Shown here: piece after piece, positions 18,507-26,466 of the stretch
How the letters are laid out: each line of letters opens with the position of its first letter
Position numbering within the stretch: position 1 is the first letter of the stretch
DNA from: Flavobacterium bernardetii
GTDB taxonomy: Bacteria; Bacteroidota; Bacteroidia; Flavobacteriales; Flavobacteriaceae
Assembly: GCF_011305415.1 (NCBI RefSeq)
Contig: NZ_JAANOQ010000001.1
Coordinates: 186,001 to 250,000 of the forward strand
DNA length: 64,000 bases
Direction of reading: 5' to 3'
Made by a program: the position numbers and the translations under genes
Notes under the pieces: generated by a model
The model's input: only the letters and a program-made list of their open reading frames with translations
The model's database searches: none
Told to the model about the DNA's origin: nothing

Positions 18507-20069
18507 ATGGAAAAATCGTTAAATATAAACCCTGTTCGAGTAGATAAAACTACTATTATTAATTTAGAAAAAGGAAAATTACCTCCTCAAGCTGTAGATA
18601 TTGAAGAAGCAGTTTTAGGAGCGATGTTAATTGATATAAAAGCACCAGGTGAAGTAATTGATTTACTAAATCCAGATGTTTTTTATAAAGAAGCACACAA
18701 ATATATTTACGAAGCGATTAACCAATTATTCCATAGCACACCACCGCAACCTATCGATTTATTAACTGTTTCTGCACAATTAAAAAGAAACGGAAAATTA
18801 GAAATGGCAGGTAGCGATTTTTATTTGATTCAACTTACACAAAAAATTGCCTCTTCGGCGCATATTGTTTTCCATGCTCGTATTATTCTTCAGAAATTTA
18901 TTCAAAGAAGTTTAATTACTATTTCAAGTAAATTAATTGAAGATTGTTACGATGAAGGAATGGATGTTTTCGATTTATTAGATACAGCCGAAACGAATTT
19001 ATACGAAATCACACAAGGAAATCTTAAAAAAGGATACGAAACGGCTCAGAGTTTAGTAAACCAAGCTAAACAACGTATTGAAGAAATTTCCAACAAAGAA
19101 GGTTTATCTGGAATTCCAACAGGATTTAGAAAATTAGATGATTTAACATCAGGTTGGCAACCTTCCGATTTAATTATTATTGCAGCGCGTCCAGGTATGG
19201 GTAAAACCGCTTTCGTATTGTCGATGGCAAGAAATATTGCTGTTACGAATAACGAACCTGTTGCTTTATTCTCATTGGAGATGTCATCTGTACAGTTAAT
19301 AACGCGTTTGATTTCAAGTGAAACCGGATTAACTTCTGAAAAACTTCGTAAAGGAGATTTAGAACCTCACGAATGGGAACAATTAAACGTTAAAGTTAAA
19401 GATTTAGAAAAAGCACCTTTATATATTGACGACACACCTTCGTTATCAATTTTCGATTTACGTGCCAAAGCCCGTCGTTTAGTTTCTCAACACGGAATTA
19501 AACTAATTGTAATTGACTATTTGCAATTAATGTCTGCTGGTCAATCTGGAAAAGGTGGTGGAAACAGAGAGCAAGAAATTTCGATGATTTCTCGAAGTTT
19601 AAAAGCTTTAGCGAAAGAATTAAGTGTGCCAGTAATTGCACTTTCTCAGTTATCTCGTGCCGTGGAAACTCGTGGTTCTAGTAAAAGACCTTTACTTTCC
19701 GATTTACGTGAATCTGGAGCGATTGAGCAAGATGCCGATATCGTTTCGTTCATTTATCGTCCAGAATATTATAAAATTGACAATTGGGATGATGAAGAAG
19801 CAGCTCCAACCACTAATCAGGCTGAATTTATTGTAGCTAAACACAGAAATGGTAGTTTAGATAACATTCGTTTAAAGTTCTTAGGACAATTTGGTAAGTT
19901 TGACAATTTAGATGAATTTGGAATGTCTTATGATGATTCTTTTACATCTAAAATGAATTTAGACTCACAAGCCAACCCATTTGCAACTCCAAATTTACCT
20001 TCACCAAATGATGCTTTTGGTAGCAGTATGAATAGTAGCTTTGATGAAAATAGTGATGTTCCGTTTTAA
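18507..20069 (+). CDS. dnaB: Replicative DNA helicase DnaB
   Basis: DnaB is the hexameric fork helicase. The N-terminal domain (about 25-130, PPQAVDIEEAVLGAMLID) is followed by a RecA-like core with Walker A RPGMGKTA (228-235), Walker B LIVIDYLQLMSA, VIALSQLSRAVETRGSS and DLRESGAIEQDADIVSF. No intein is present. The protein is 520 residues, longer than the ~470 of E. coli. The extra C-terminal tail is rich in N, S, P and F and ends SSFDENSDVPF, like the acidic tip of SSB. The start ATG is 90 bp after the accA terminator. Confidence 0.97.
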   Translation: MEKSLNINPVRVDKTTIINLEKGKLPPQAVDIEEAVLGAMLIDIKAPGEVIDLLNPDVFYKEAHKYIYEAINQLFHSTPPQPIDLLTVSAQLKRNGKLEMAGSDFYLIQLTQKIASSAHIVFHARIILQKFIQRSLITISSKLIEDCYDEGMDVFDLLDTAETNLYEITQGNLKKGYETAQSLVNQAKQRIEEISNKEGLSGIPTGFRKLDDLTSGWQPSDLIIIAARPGMGKTAFVLSMARNIAVTNNEPVALFSLEMSSVQLITRLISSETGLTSEKLRKGDLEPHEWEQLNVKVKDLEKAPLYIDDTPSLSIFDLRAKARRLVSQHGIKLIVIDYLQLMSAGQSGKGGGNREQEISMISRSLKALAKELSVPVIALSQLSRAVETRGSSKRPLLSDLRESGAIEQDADIVSFIYRPEYYKIDNWDDEEAAPTTNQAEFIVAKHRNGSLDNIRLKFLGQFGKFDNLDEFGMSYDDSFTSKMNLDSQANPFATPNLPSPNDAFGSSMNSSFDENSDVPF

Positions 20070-20150
20070 TTGAAATTTTTGTTAATTTTTTGTTTTTTGT
20101 GTTAGTTTTTTTATTAATTTTAGGAAATTAACTATAAAAAATTAACAACT

Positions 20151-20450
20151 ATGCCTAATTACATCATCCCCCTATCCGATGCAGAAGCATGGGCAAAATC
20201 ATGGCAAACAAATCCGCCAAAACCATTAGCAAAAGCACATTTAATTCCATTAGATGTTTTAACAGAATTACTTGTCATTCCAGAAGTTGTAAATGTTAGA
20301 GCTTATATGGGAGTTGACACAACTGGAATGCAAAAATTAATGTTTGTAGGTGTTGATAGAAACGAAAATGACATGACTGATACTATTTATAGTGGCACAA
20401 TGCCTTGTCCTCAAACTTGTGATATAACAAGCCCGCTTTATAATCCTTAA
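20151..20450 (+). CDS. Hypothetical 99-residue protein, first gene of the sensor operon
   Basis: A small soluble-looking protein, with no signal peptide or membrane segment, begins MPNYIIPLSDAEAWAKSWQT. It ends with a proline and cysteine-containing stretch (GTMPCPQTCDITSPLYNP). Related small proteins are common in flavobacteria, but I know of no function. It sits 3 bp before a TTG-started membrane protein and in front of a histidine kinase and response regulator pair. The four genes are probably one transcript. Confidence 0.7.
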   Translation: MPNYIIPLSDAEAWAKSWQTNPPKPLAKAHLIPLDVLTELLVIPEVVNVRAYMGVDTTGMQKLMFVGVDRNENDMTDTIYSGTMPCPQTCDITSPLYNP

Positions 20451-20453
20451 GAT

Positions 20454-21095
20454 TTGAAATCAAAATACTATTTTTTATTATTAGCATTTTTTGTTGCGAT
20501 AATGTATCTTATAGGCTTTAAAAACAAAAGCAAAGCCTATAAGATATTTTCAATATATCTTATTGTTTTATTTATTCTTGATTTTATAAGTAAACATCTT
20601 TATTCTTGGTTTAAAATGTATAATCATTTTTTTATAAATATTATATTTATGATTCAATTTGGTTTATTGAGTTTATTTTATTCTTATTCGTTTGAAAGTA
20701 AAAAATGGAGAAATATTGTTGAAATTTTACTTATTTTAGTTTTAACATATTTAATAATAAAATATAGTATTTATCCTAAATCTTTTTTTGTTTTTCATTA
20801 TCAAGACATTTTTATTACAATATTTCCACTTATTGTTTATGGTATGGTTTACCTATATAATGAATACGATAAACCTCAAGAATTATACTATGTAAATTTA
20901 GCCCTGTTAATTCATTTTATAATTAATTTTTTTTGTTATTTGAGTTGGCCTCTGCAAAGTATTTCTATCTATGATAATTACATGATCGAGTTTGGAAATG
21001 TTTTTAGTAGATTAAATTCACTTCTGACTCACTTTACTGCTGTGATTTATTCAATTGTTCTACTTTATCAATTAAAAAAACTAAATTCTAAATAA
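20454..21095 (+). CDS. Multi-pass membrane protein linked to a two-component system (TTG start)
   Basis: This 213-residue protein is almost wholly hydrophobic, with six or seven predicted helices and no recognisable soluble domain. The only start that covers the first helix is TTG at 20454, three bases after the previous stop; no ATG lies close by in frame. It is 2 bp upstream of the histidine kinase gene. Since the kinase has only one membrane helix and no sensor domain, this protein may be the sensing partner. That role is inferred from position. Confidence 0.72.
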   Translation: MKSKYYFLLLAFFVAIMYLIGFKNKSKAYKIFSIYLIVLFILDFISKHLYSWFKMYNHFFINIIFMIQFGLLSLFYSYSFESKKWRNIVEILLILVLTYLIIKYSIYPKSFFVFHYQDIFITIFPLIVYGMVYLYNEYDKPQELYYVNLALLIHFIINFFCYLSWPLQSISIYDNYMIEFGNVFSRLNSLLTHFTAVIYSIVLLYQLKKLNSK

Positions 21096-21097
21096 AT

Positions 21098-21889
21098 ATG
21101 GAAGTTACTCATATTGCTGTTGAGCAAATTATAAAAGCTTTTCTGTTTATATTATTTGCTTTTTTTAGTGTTTTTTTAACTTTAGTACTTTTCTTTTACT
21201 TTTCACGTAAGAAAATTGTGAAAATTGCTGTTGAAAAAAAAAATCAAGAAATTATGTATCAAAAGGAAATATTGCAATCGGTAATTCAAACGCAGGAAGA
21301 AGAACGCATGCGAATTGCTCAAGATTTACACGATGATATCAGTTCTAAATTAAATATCGTTTCTTTAAATACACATTTGCTAAAAACACCAAATTTATCA
21401 GAATCTGAACATACTGAAATTACTAATAATATTATTGATTTAACTAAGAAAGCATTAGAGAATTCGAGAAGAATTGCGCACGATTTATTGCCTCCAGTTT
21501 TTGAGAAATTTGGATTACATGCTGCGATTGAAGAATTAGTTTTAGAATTTTCAACAGCTAAAAATGTAAAAATTAATTATGAAAACGAATTAGAATTCAG
21601 TGTTTTAGAAGTCAAAAAGCAATTACACATTTTCAGAATTTTACAAGAAGTATTAAATAATTCAATGCGACATGGAAAAGCAACTAGTATTTCAATTACT
21701 TTTGTAAGTAAAAACAAACAAAACACTTGTTTATATATAGATAATGGGGTTGGTTTTAATGCGAGTTTAGGTAATCAAAAAAGAGGAATCGGAATGCAAA
21801 ATATTGAAAGTAGAGTAAATTACTTAGGTGGGAAATTAACTGTCCAATCGGAAATTAATAAAGGTGTTCTAATAGAATTTAATTTTTAA
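21098..21889 (+). CDS. Sensor histidine kinase, NarX/DesK-type (HisKA_3)
   Basis: The 263-residue protein has one membrane helix (about 12-36) and a coiled linker. The H-box is EEERMRIAQDLHDDISSKLN with the phospho-accepting His78, and the N-box lies at RILQEVLNNSMRHGKA. The G boxes are DNGVGFN and GIGMQNIESRVNYLGG. It would phosphorylate the response regulator encoded 3 bp downstream. It has no periplasmic sensor domain, so another protein, perhaps the adjacent multi-pass protein, must detect the signal. Confidence 0.93.
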   Translation: MEVTHIAVEQIIKAFLFILFAFFSVFLTLVLFFYFSRKKIVKIAVEKKNQEIMYQKEILQSVIQTQEEERMRIAQDLHDDISSKLNIVSLNTHLLKTPNLSESEHTEITNNIIDLTKKALENSRRIAHDLLPPVFEKFGLHAAIEELVLEFSTAKNVKINYENELEFSVLEVKKQLHIFRILQEVLNNSMRHGKATSISITFVSKNKQNTCLYIDNGVGFNASLGNQKRGIGMQNIESRVNYLGGKLTVQSEINKGVLIEFNF

Positions 21890-21892
21890 AAT

Positions 21893-22570
21893 ATGAGCAC
21901 TATAATAAATATTGTTTTAGCAGACGATGAGGTGCTGTTTAGAAAAGGAATTTCTTTTTTATTGCAACGTGAACCCAACTTTAAAATAGTTTTTGAAGCC
22001 AATGACGGTCAAGAATTAGTAGATTATTTAAAATCTACAGCTGTTTTACCAGATATTGTTATTACCGATTTAAAAATGCCAAATCTTAATGGCGTTGAAA
22101 CTACAAAAATCTTACATGCAGAATTTCCAGAACTGAAAGTTATTGCATTAACAAGTTATAATACACCATCGTTTATTTCAAACATGATTCAAGTTGGAGC
22201 GGTTTCTTATATTGTTAAAAATGCATCACCTGAAGAAGTAGTGCTGACAATAAATGAAGTAGCAAATAAAGGTTTTTATTATAATGATGAAGTAATGAAA
22301 GTCATTTATAAAGATATTATTTCTGGAAAACATCCTTCTAAAAGCGATTTTGATACGACGCAATTAACTACAAGGGAAATTGAAGTGTTAAAATTAATTT
22401 GTAAACAATATAATGCGGTTGAAATAGCAGAGAAATTAAGCATTAGTCCGAGGACTGCAGAAGGACATAGAAATAATTTGTTATTAAAAACTCAAACAAA
22501 AAATATTGCTGGATTAGTAGTCTACGCTATCCAAAACAATATAATCACATTAGAGGAAATAGATTTGTAA
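21893..22570 (+). CDS. Response regulator, NarL/LuxR family
   Basis: The 225-residue protein has a receiver domain (1-125) with the acidic pair ADDE and phospho-acceptor Asp59 in VITDLKMPNLNG, the conserved Thr/Ser region LTSYN, and Lys in SYIVKNA. The GerE helix-turn-helix is LTTREIEVLKLICKQYNAVE, then IAEKLSISPRTAEGHRNN (about 160-215). It is the partner of the kinase upstream and a transcription factor. Three direct repeats 300 bp downstream, ahead of the next gene, are possible but unproven targets. Confidence 0.94.
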   Translation: MSTIINIVLADDEVLFRKGISFLLQREPNFKIVFEANDGQELVDYLKSTAVLPDIVITDLKMPNLNGVETTKILHAEFPELKVIALTSYNTPSFISNMIQVGAVSYIVKNASPEEVVLTINEVANKGFYYNDEVMKVIYKDIISGKHPSKSDFDTTQLTTREIEVLKLICKQYNAVEIAEKLSISPRTAEGHRNNLLLKTQTKNIAGLVVYAIQNNIITLEEIDL

Positions 22571-22690
22571 TTTTTTTTGAATTCAGTTTGAACAATTTAA
22601 ATACATAAAGAATTGTTGAATATAAATTGAATAATCAGGTTTTCCTAAGGACTAGGAGAGGAAAATTATCCGAACTGAATTCAAAAAAAA
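22571..22690. repeat. 120-bp structured element bounded by an 18-bp perfect inverted repeat
   Basis: TTTTTTTTGAATTCAGTT (22571-22588) pairs perfectly with AACTGAATTCAAAAAAAA (22673-22690). The interior can form two further hairpins: one from GAACAATT/AATTGTTG, and one from TTTTCCT/AGGAAAA around AAGGACTAGGAG. It begins at the stop codon of the response regulator, so it could be its terminator. The branched interior is more than a terminator needs. Confidence 0.75.
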
Positions 22691-22694
22691 TATA

Positions 22695-22823
22695 CTAACT
22701 TATTATTAAAAATCTAGCTACCAAAACAGCATAGATACATATCGTTATACCAAGTAAAACTAATCCAATTAGTCTTAACGTATTGTTGTATTTTTTTTCA
22801 AACATGGGGAGCAGAGTATTCAT
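22695..22823 (-). CDS. Small single-pass membrane protein, 42 residues
   Basis: An ATG at 22823 opens 42 codons ending with TAG at 22697-22695. The peptide starts MNTLLPMFEKKYNNTLRLIG and has a hydrophobic helix LVLLGITICIYAVLVARFLI (about residues 21-40) after a basic stretch, so it looks like a real one-helix membrane protein. Met7 is an alternative start. No homologue is known to me. It is transcribed against the neighbours and ends next to the inverted-repeat element, which could serve as its terminator. Composition supports coding; there is no other evidence. Confidence 0.5.
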   Translation of the reverse strand: MNTLLPMFEKKYNNTLRLIGLVLLGITICIYAVLVARFLIIS

Positions 22824-22871
22824 ATCATTAATTTTTTACTAAATTATAGCGTTTAAATTAATTATTTTAGA

Positions 22872-22933
22872 GTAGAATTACCTGATTTTTTATACAGGTA
22901 GAAATACCTGGTTTTGCAAATGTAGAATTACCT
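22872..22933 (+). promoter_or_regulatory. Three direct repeats (GTAGAAWTACCT) upstream of the secreted protein gene
   Basis: GTAGAATTACCT (22872), GTAGAAATACCT (22898) and GTAGAATTACCT (22922) are spaced 26 and 24 bp apart, close to two and a half helical turns. The last ends 34 bp before a predicted -7 element. The arrangement suggests activator or LytTR-like binding sites. Confidence 0.6.
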
Positions 22934-22966
22934 ACACTTTAACATTTAATTATTTTATCTTTTGCT

Positions 22967-22974
22967 TATCTTTG
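22967..22974 (+). promoter_or_regulatory. Predicted promoter -7 element
   Basis: TATCTTTG matches TAnnTTTG and lies 38 bp before the ATG at 23012. The three direct repeats lie just upstream. Confidence 0.55.
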
Positions 22975-23011
22975 GTTTGTTATTAGTAAATCAACGAATT
23001 ATAACTATTTA

Positions 23012-24292
23012 ATGAATTCAAAATTTAAGTTTTTTGCACTAGCAATTTGTTTCGTTTTCTCTAGCTTTCAAGCTAAGGCATCTTCTATATTGCTACCCAT
23101 GGATGATGAAGGACAACAAAATCATCTAAAGGCTTACGGAATTACCTATTGGGCATTAGCCAAAAGTTATAAAGTAAATTGGTTGTTAAATTATAGAGGT
23201 GGTTCTTTTTTATTACCAGATGGTGACGATATTAGAAAAGAATGTCAAATTCGTGGTGTTTCTTTTGAAGTTTTAACAGATGGAGCAACGGCGTCAATTT
23301 TGGAAGAAATAAGTAGTCCATCTCAAAATATGGAAACGGTAGTATTAGAAAAAGCACCAAAAATTGCAGTTTATACTCCAAAAGGGAAGCAACCTTGGGA
23401 TGATGCCGTAACTATGGTCTTAACCTATGCTGAAATTCCTTATACCGAAATTTATGATGAAGAAGTACTTTCTGACCAATTGGTTTTGTACGAATGGCTG
23501 CATTTACATCATGAGGATTTTACAGGACAATATGGTAAGTTTTTCGGAAATTATAGAAATGCACCTTGGTACATTCAACAAAAACTTGAAGCCGAAGCAT
23601 TAGCTAAAAAACTAGGTTTCAGTAAAGTTTCTGAAGAAAAGTTGGCAGTAGCTACAAAAATTAGAGACTATGTTATTGGTGGCGGATTTATGTTCGCGAT
23701 GTGTTCTGCTACTGATAGTTTTGATATTGCACTTTCTGCAGAAAGTACAGATATATGTGAACCAATGTTTGATGGTGACGCAAGTGAACCCAATTACCAA
23801 GCAAAAATCGATTATAACAACACGTTTGCTTTCAAAGATTATATTTTGGAAAAACAACCCATGAAATATGAATTTTCAGATATTGACACCACAGAAGAAC
23901 ACGGTAAAGGAAGTTTTTCTATGGAAGTTGATTATTTTACTTTAATGGATTTTTCAGCAAAATGGGATCCAATTCCTACCATGTTATGTCAAAATCATAC
24001 GCAAATTGTAAAAGGTTTTATGGGTCAAACTACAGCTTTTGCTGCTGATAAAATTAAATCAAATGTGCTATTAATGGGCGAATGTAAAATAAATGGTGAG
24101 GCAAGATATATTCATGGACAAAAAGGAAAAGGAATGTTTACCTATTATGGCGGGCACGATCCAGAAGATTATCAACATAGAGTAGGAGATGCGCCTACAG
24201 TTTTAGACTTACATCCTAATTCTCCTGGTTATCGTTTAATTCTTAATAATGTTTTATTTCCAGCAGCTAGAAAAAAGAAATTGAAAACATAG
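23012..24292 (+). CDS. Secreted protein of the family often named asparagine synthetase B
   Basis: The 426-residue protein starts with a signal peptide (MNSKFKFFALAICFVFSSFQ, then AKAS), so it is exported. I see no N-terminal glutaminase Cys2, no PP-loop SGGxDS and no asparagine synthase domain, although flavobacterial annotations use that name. The fold hints at a class I glutamine amidotransferase-like protein: a Rossmann-like IAVYTPKGKQPWDDAVTMVL, and a nucleophile-elbow-like GGGFMFAMCSATD with Cys231. His- and Gly-rich GKGMFTYYGGHDPEDYQHRV is near the end. The actual activity is unknown. The gene has its own promoter and a shared terminator. Confidence 0.75.
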   Translation: MNSKFKFFALAICFVFSSFQAKASSILLPMDDEGQQNHLKAYGITYWALAKSYKVNWLLNYRGGSFLLPDGDDIRKECQIRGVSFEVLTDGATASILEEISSPSQNMETVVLEKAPKIAVYTPKGKQPWDDAVTMVLTYAEIPYTEIYDEEVLSDQLVLYEWLHLHHEDFTGQYGKFFGNYRNAPWYIQQKLEAEALAKKLGFSKVSEEKLAVATKIRDYVIGGGFMFAMCSATDSFDIALSAESTDICEPMFDGDASEPNYQAKIDYNNTFAFKDYILEKQPMKYEFSDIDTTEEHGKGSFSMEVDYFTLMDFSAKWDPIPTMLCQNHTQIVKGFMGQTTAFAADKIKSNVLLMGECKINGEARYIHGQKGKGMFTYYGGHDPEDYQHRVGDAPTVLDLHPNSPGYRLILNNVLFPAARKKKLKT

Positions 24293-24298
24293 AAAATA

Positions 24299-24333
24299 AA
24301 AAATCCCATATTCAAACTGAATATGGGATTTTT
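24299..24333. terminator. Bidirectional terminator between convergent genes
   Basis: AAAAATCCCATATTCA and TGAATATGGGATTTTT are perfect reverse complements with a 3-nt loop. A/T tracts on both sides suit both the gene ending at 24292 and the gene ending at 24355. Confidence 0.92.
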
Positions 24334-24354
24334 AAATTTTAAAGGTTTTGAATA

Positions 24355-25011
24355 TTACATTCCACCTAATTCTTTTTGTAATTCTTCTTGAGTTACTTTT
24401 TTATAACCTTCTGGAATTACAAAACAGTTAGCAGTTGGTGCTTTATCAAAAGCAGTTGCTAACAATATTATTTTTCCTTTTTCACTATTTACTTCAATTT
24501 CTAATGGAAAACCTGATAATTTTATTTTGTCATCAGCTTTTGTTTGTACTGTAATGGCTTCCGTTACATAAAAATTAGAAACCGTTCCATCTGTCATTTT
24601 AACAGTTGCATTATAGCATTTGTATCCTAAAATTTCTTTAGTATTTTTTTTGTCATAAGTAACAGATACAGCATCTTTTAAAGAAGCAATATCAGAGTTT
24701 CCAAATCCCTGAGAACCGCCAGTTACTTCATATTTTTTACCCATCATGTCCATCAACATTCTAGTGTCAGTTGCATTGCTTTTATCTGGAGTAATGGTTT
24801 TGATTGAAATCATTCCGCCCATCATATCCATTTGTGTAGCAGTAGATTTTTCACTAAATGAAACCTTAATAGTATTAGTTCCCATTGCTGATAATTCTGC
24901 ATTGTCTGGCATTGACATTTCATAAGTTACGGCACCAGTTTTTGTTTGTGCGTAAAATTGTGTAGAGAAAATTGCGAATGCAACTAGAGCAATTTGTTTT
25001 AAATTTTTCAT
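24355..25011 (-). CDS. Secreted DUF4412-like protein
   Basis: The 218-residue protein has a signal peptide ending FYAQ, then a beta-rich body with repeated methionine-rich segments (ATQMDMMGGMISIKTITPDK, MLMDMMGKKYEV). The C-terminal half has GYKCYNATVKMTDG, typical of DUF4412 or GLPGLI-like periplasmic proteins. It follows the YceI gene by 31 bp and is the last gene of the minus-strand arm of the redox cluster. The methionines could bind metal, but this is only suggestive. Confidence 0.65.
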   Translation of the reverse strand: MKNLKQIALVAFAIFSTQFYAQTKTGAVTYEMSMPDNAELSAMGTNTIKVSFSEKSTATQMDMMGGMISIKTITPDKSNATDTRMLMDMMGKKYEVTGGSQGFGNSDIASLKDAVSVTYDKKNTKEILGYKCYNATVKMTDGTVSNFYVTEAITVQTKADDKIKLSGFPLEIEVNSEKGKIILLATAFDKAPTANCFVIPEGYKKVTQEELQKELGGM

Positions 25012-25042
25012 ATTTTTTTGGTTTAATTTTAAGATTAGTGTG

Positions 25043-25582
25043 CTATTTTAATAAAAAGTTACAATCTATAGAAACTTTTTTGGCTACCTTTTTTGAAACA
25101 ACACTTGGGATTTCAATTTCGAAGTCGGAAACATTTACTGGAAAAGTAGTTTTTACTTCAATATCAGTTCCTATTTTTTTAATTTTTGCTACAGTGGTAA
25201 TGTCTTTACTTTTTCCATGAAGTTCTAGTTTTCCTTTAAGAGTGAACTCTTTCGTTGTTGCGGTTAGTTTTGAAATATCAAAATTTTCAATTTTTCCTTT
25301 AAAAGTTGCTTTAGGATATTTAGAGCTTTCCATGTAGTTTTCATTAAAATGTTCTTCCATCAAAGCGATTTTAAATCGGAAACCTTTCATTAGTGCCAAT
25401 GCTGCAATTTCTCCATTTGAAGTATTTAAAATACATGTTACTGCCGTATTTTTTCCTTTCACTTCTTCGAATGATGGAACAGAAGCTTCAAATGTAATTG
25501 TACCTGTTTTAGTTATTTTTTTTTCTTGTATTGGAACAAAACTACACAGTGTAACCAATATTAATAATGAAATTTTTTTCAT
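25043..25582 (-). CDS. YceI-family periplasmic lipid-binding protein
   Basis: This 179-residue protein has a signal peptide and a YceI lipocalin-like barrel: GTITFEASVPSFEEVKGKN, then FNENYMESSKYPKATFKGKI and TLKGKLELHGKSKDI. YceI proteins bind isoprenoid or other amphipathic molecules in a hydrophobic pocket. YceI genes are often near cytochromes or stress operons. It is 42 bp downstream of the haem c lipoprotein gene on the same strand. Confidence 0.92.
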   Translation of the reverse strand: MKKISLLILVTLCSFVPIQEKKITKTGTITFEASVPSFEEVKGKNTAVTCILNTSNGEIAALALMKGFRFKIALMEEHFNENYMESSKYPKATFKGKIENFDISKLTATTKEFTLKGKLELHGKSKDITTVAKIKKIGTDIEVKTTFPVNVSDFEIEIPSVVSKKVAKKVSIDCNFLLK

Positions 25583-25624
25583 ATTTTATTGTTTTAAATT
25601 ATTATAATTTTTTATATACAAATA

Positions 25625-25978
25625 CTATTCTAGTAATCCGTCTGTATTCCAATCTGAAATTTTTAGTAATGTGTTTTCTGGTAATTTCCCAGAAGTTGGC
25701 ATAACAGATGATGCGTCATTTGAATTAATTCTATCTAATAAATTATTGTTCAATACAGCGTTTTTTACTTGATTATATGTTGTTAATGTCAAGCCACCGT
25801 ACGGGCTTGTTGCACCATGACAACTTATGCAATTATTGTCAATTACAGATTTTACATAATTATTGTAAGTTGTTATTTCACCAGAATTTATAGGTGTTGT
25901 TAAGTCATCTTCTGAATTATTACTACAACTAATTCCAGAAAATACGGACAGAATTATTAGGTATTTTGCTTTTTTCAT
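25625..25978 (-). CDS. Small c-type cytochrome-like lipoprotein
   Basis: The 117-residue protein has a lipoprotein signal (MKKAKYLIILSVFSGISC) and one CxxCH haem attachment motif, NCISCHG, at about residues 49-55. A possible axial methionine lies in SSVMPTSGKLPE near the C-terminus. Bacteroidetes proteins of this kind are haem c domains that donate or accept electrons at the envelope. It is the first gene of the leftward arm, facing the two-palindrome intergenic region. Confidence 0.85.
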   Translation of the reverse strand: MKKAKYLIILSVFSGISCSNNSEDDLTTPINSGEITTYNNYVKSVIDNNCISCHGATSPYGGLTLTTYNQVKNAVLNNNLLDRINSNDASSVMPTSGKLPENTLLKISDWNTDGLLE

Positions 25979-26010
25979 GTTAAATTTTTAATATTTAAGC
26001 AATATTACAA

Positions 26011-26070
26011 AAAAAACATTAAGTTTGTATATACAAATGAAAAAAAACATTATGTTTGTAATCACAAATA
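26011..26070. promoter_or_regulatory. Twin palindromic operator candidate in the divergent promoter region
   Basis: TTTGTATATACAAA (26024-26037) is a perfect 14-bp palindrome. TTTGTAATCACAAA (26055-26068) is a degenerate copy 31 bp away. Each is preceded by AAAAAACATTA, so the larger unit is a direct repeat. The sites lie between the cytochrome gene (leftward) and the OB-fold gene (rightward). They resemble MarR- or CRP/FNR-type operators; the regulator is not encoded nearby. Confidence 0.65.
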
Positions 26071-26083
26071 CAAAAAGAAGAGT

Positions 26084-26461
26084 ATGAAAAAAATAGTTGC
26101 AGGTTTTCTTATTTTAATTTTCGGATTATTTATTACATATAAGTATTTATATCATGATCATCGGGATATTTCTTCTGAAAAATCATTATATACTTTAACT
26201 GTAAAAGATCTTTTGAAAGAATTTTTAGCTAACGAAAGTTCTGCCAATAGAAAATATTTAGATAAAGCAATTACTATAAAAGGAAAAATTACAAGTATTG
26301 ATGATAAAAACAGTACAATTGTTATAGATGATAAAGTATTTGTAATAATGTCAGAATTAACAAAAATAGAGTTGAATTCTAATGTTTCTGTACAAGGTAG
26401 ATTAATAGGATTTGATTCTTTATTAGAAGAAATTAAAATAGACCAAGCCCAAATAAAATAG
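26084..26461 (+). CDS. OB-fold (tRNA_anti-like) membrane-anchored protein
   Basis: The 125-residue protein has an N-terminal membrane anchor (KKIVAGFLILIFGLFITYKY). It is followed by an OB-fold of the tRNA_anti-like type: YLDKAITIKGKITSIDDKNS, TIVIDDKVFVIMSE, SNVSVQGRLIGFD. Exported OB-fold proteins of this kind are common in Bacteroidetes but have no defined role; nucleic acid binding is unlikely in the envelope. It is the first gene of the rightward operon, 5 bp before the DUF5777 gene. Confidence 0.78.
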   Translation: MKKIVAGFLILIFGLFITYKYLYHDHRDISSEKSLYTLTVKDLLKEFLANESSANRKYLDKAITIKGKITSIDDKNSTIVIDDKVFVIMSELTKIELNSNVSVQGRLIGFDSLLEEIKIDQAQIK

Positions 26462-26466
26462 AAATT

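Noticed and set aside
23012-24292. Calling this gene asnB
   Set aside because: There is a signal peptide and neither asparagine synthetase domain is visible.
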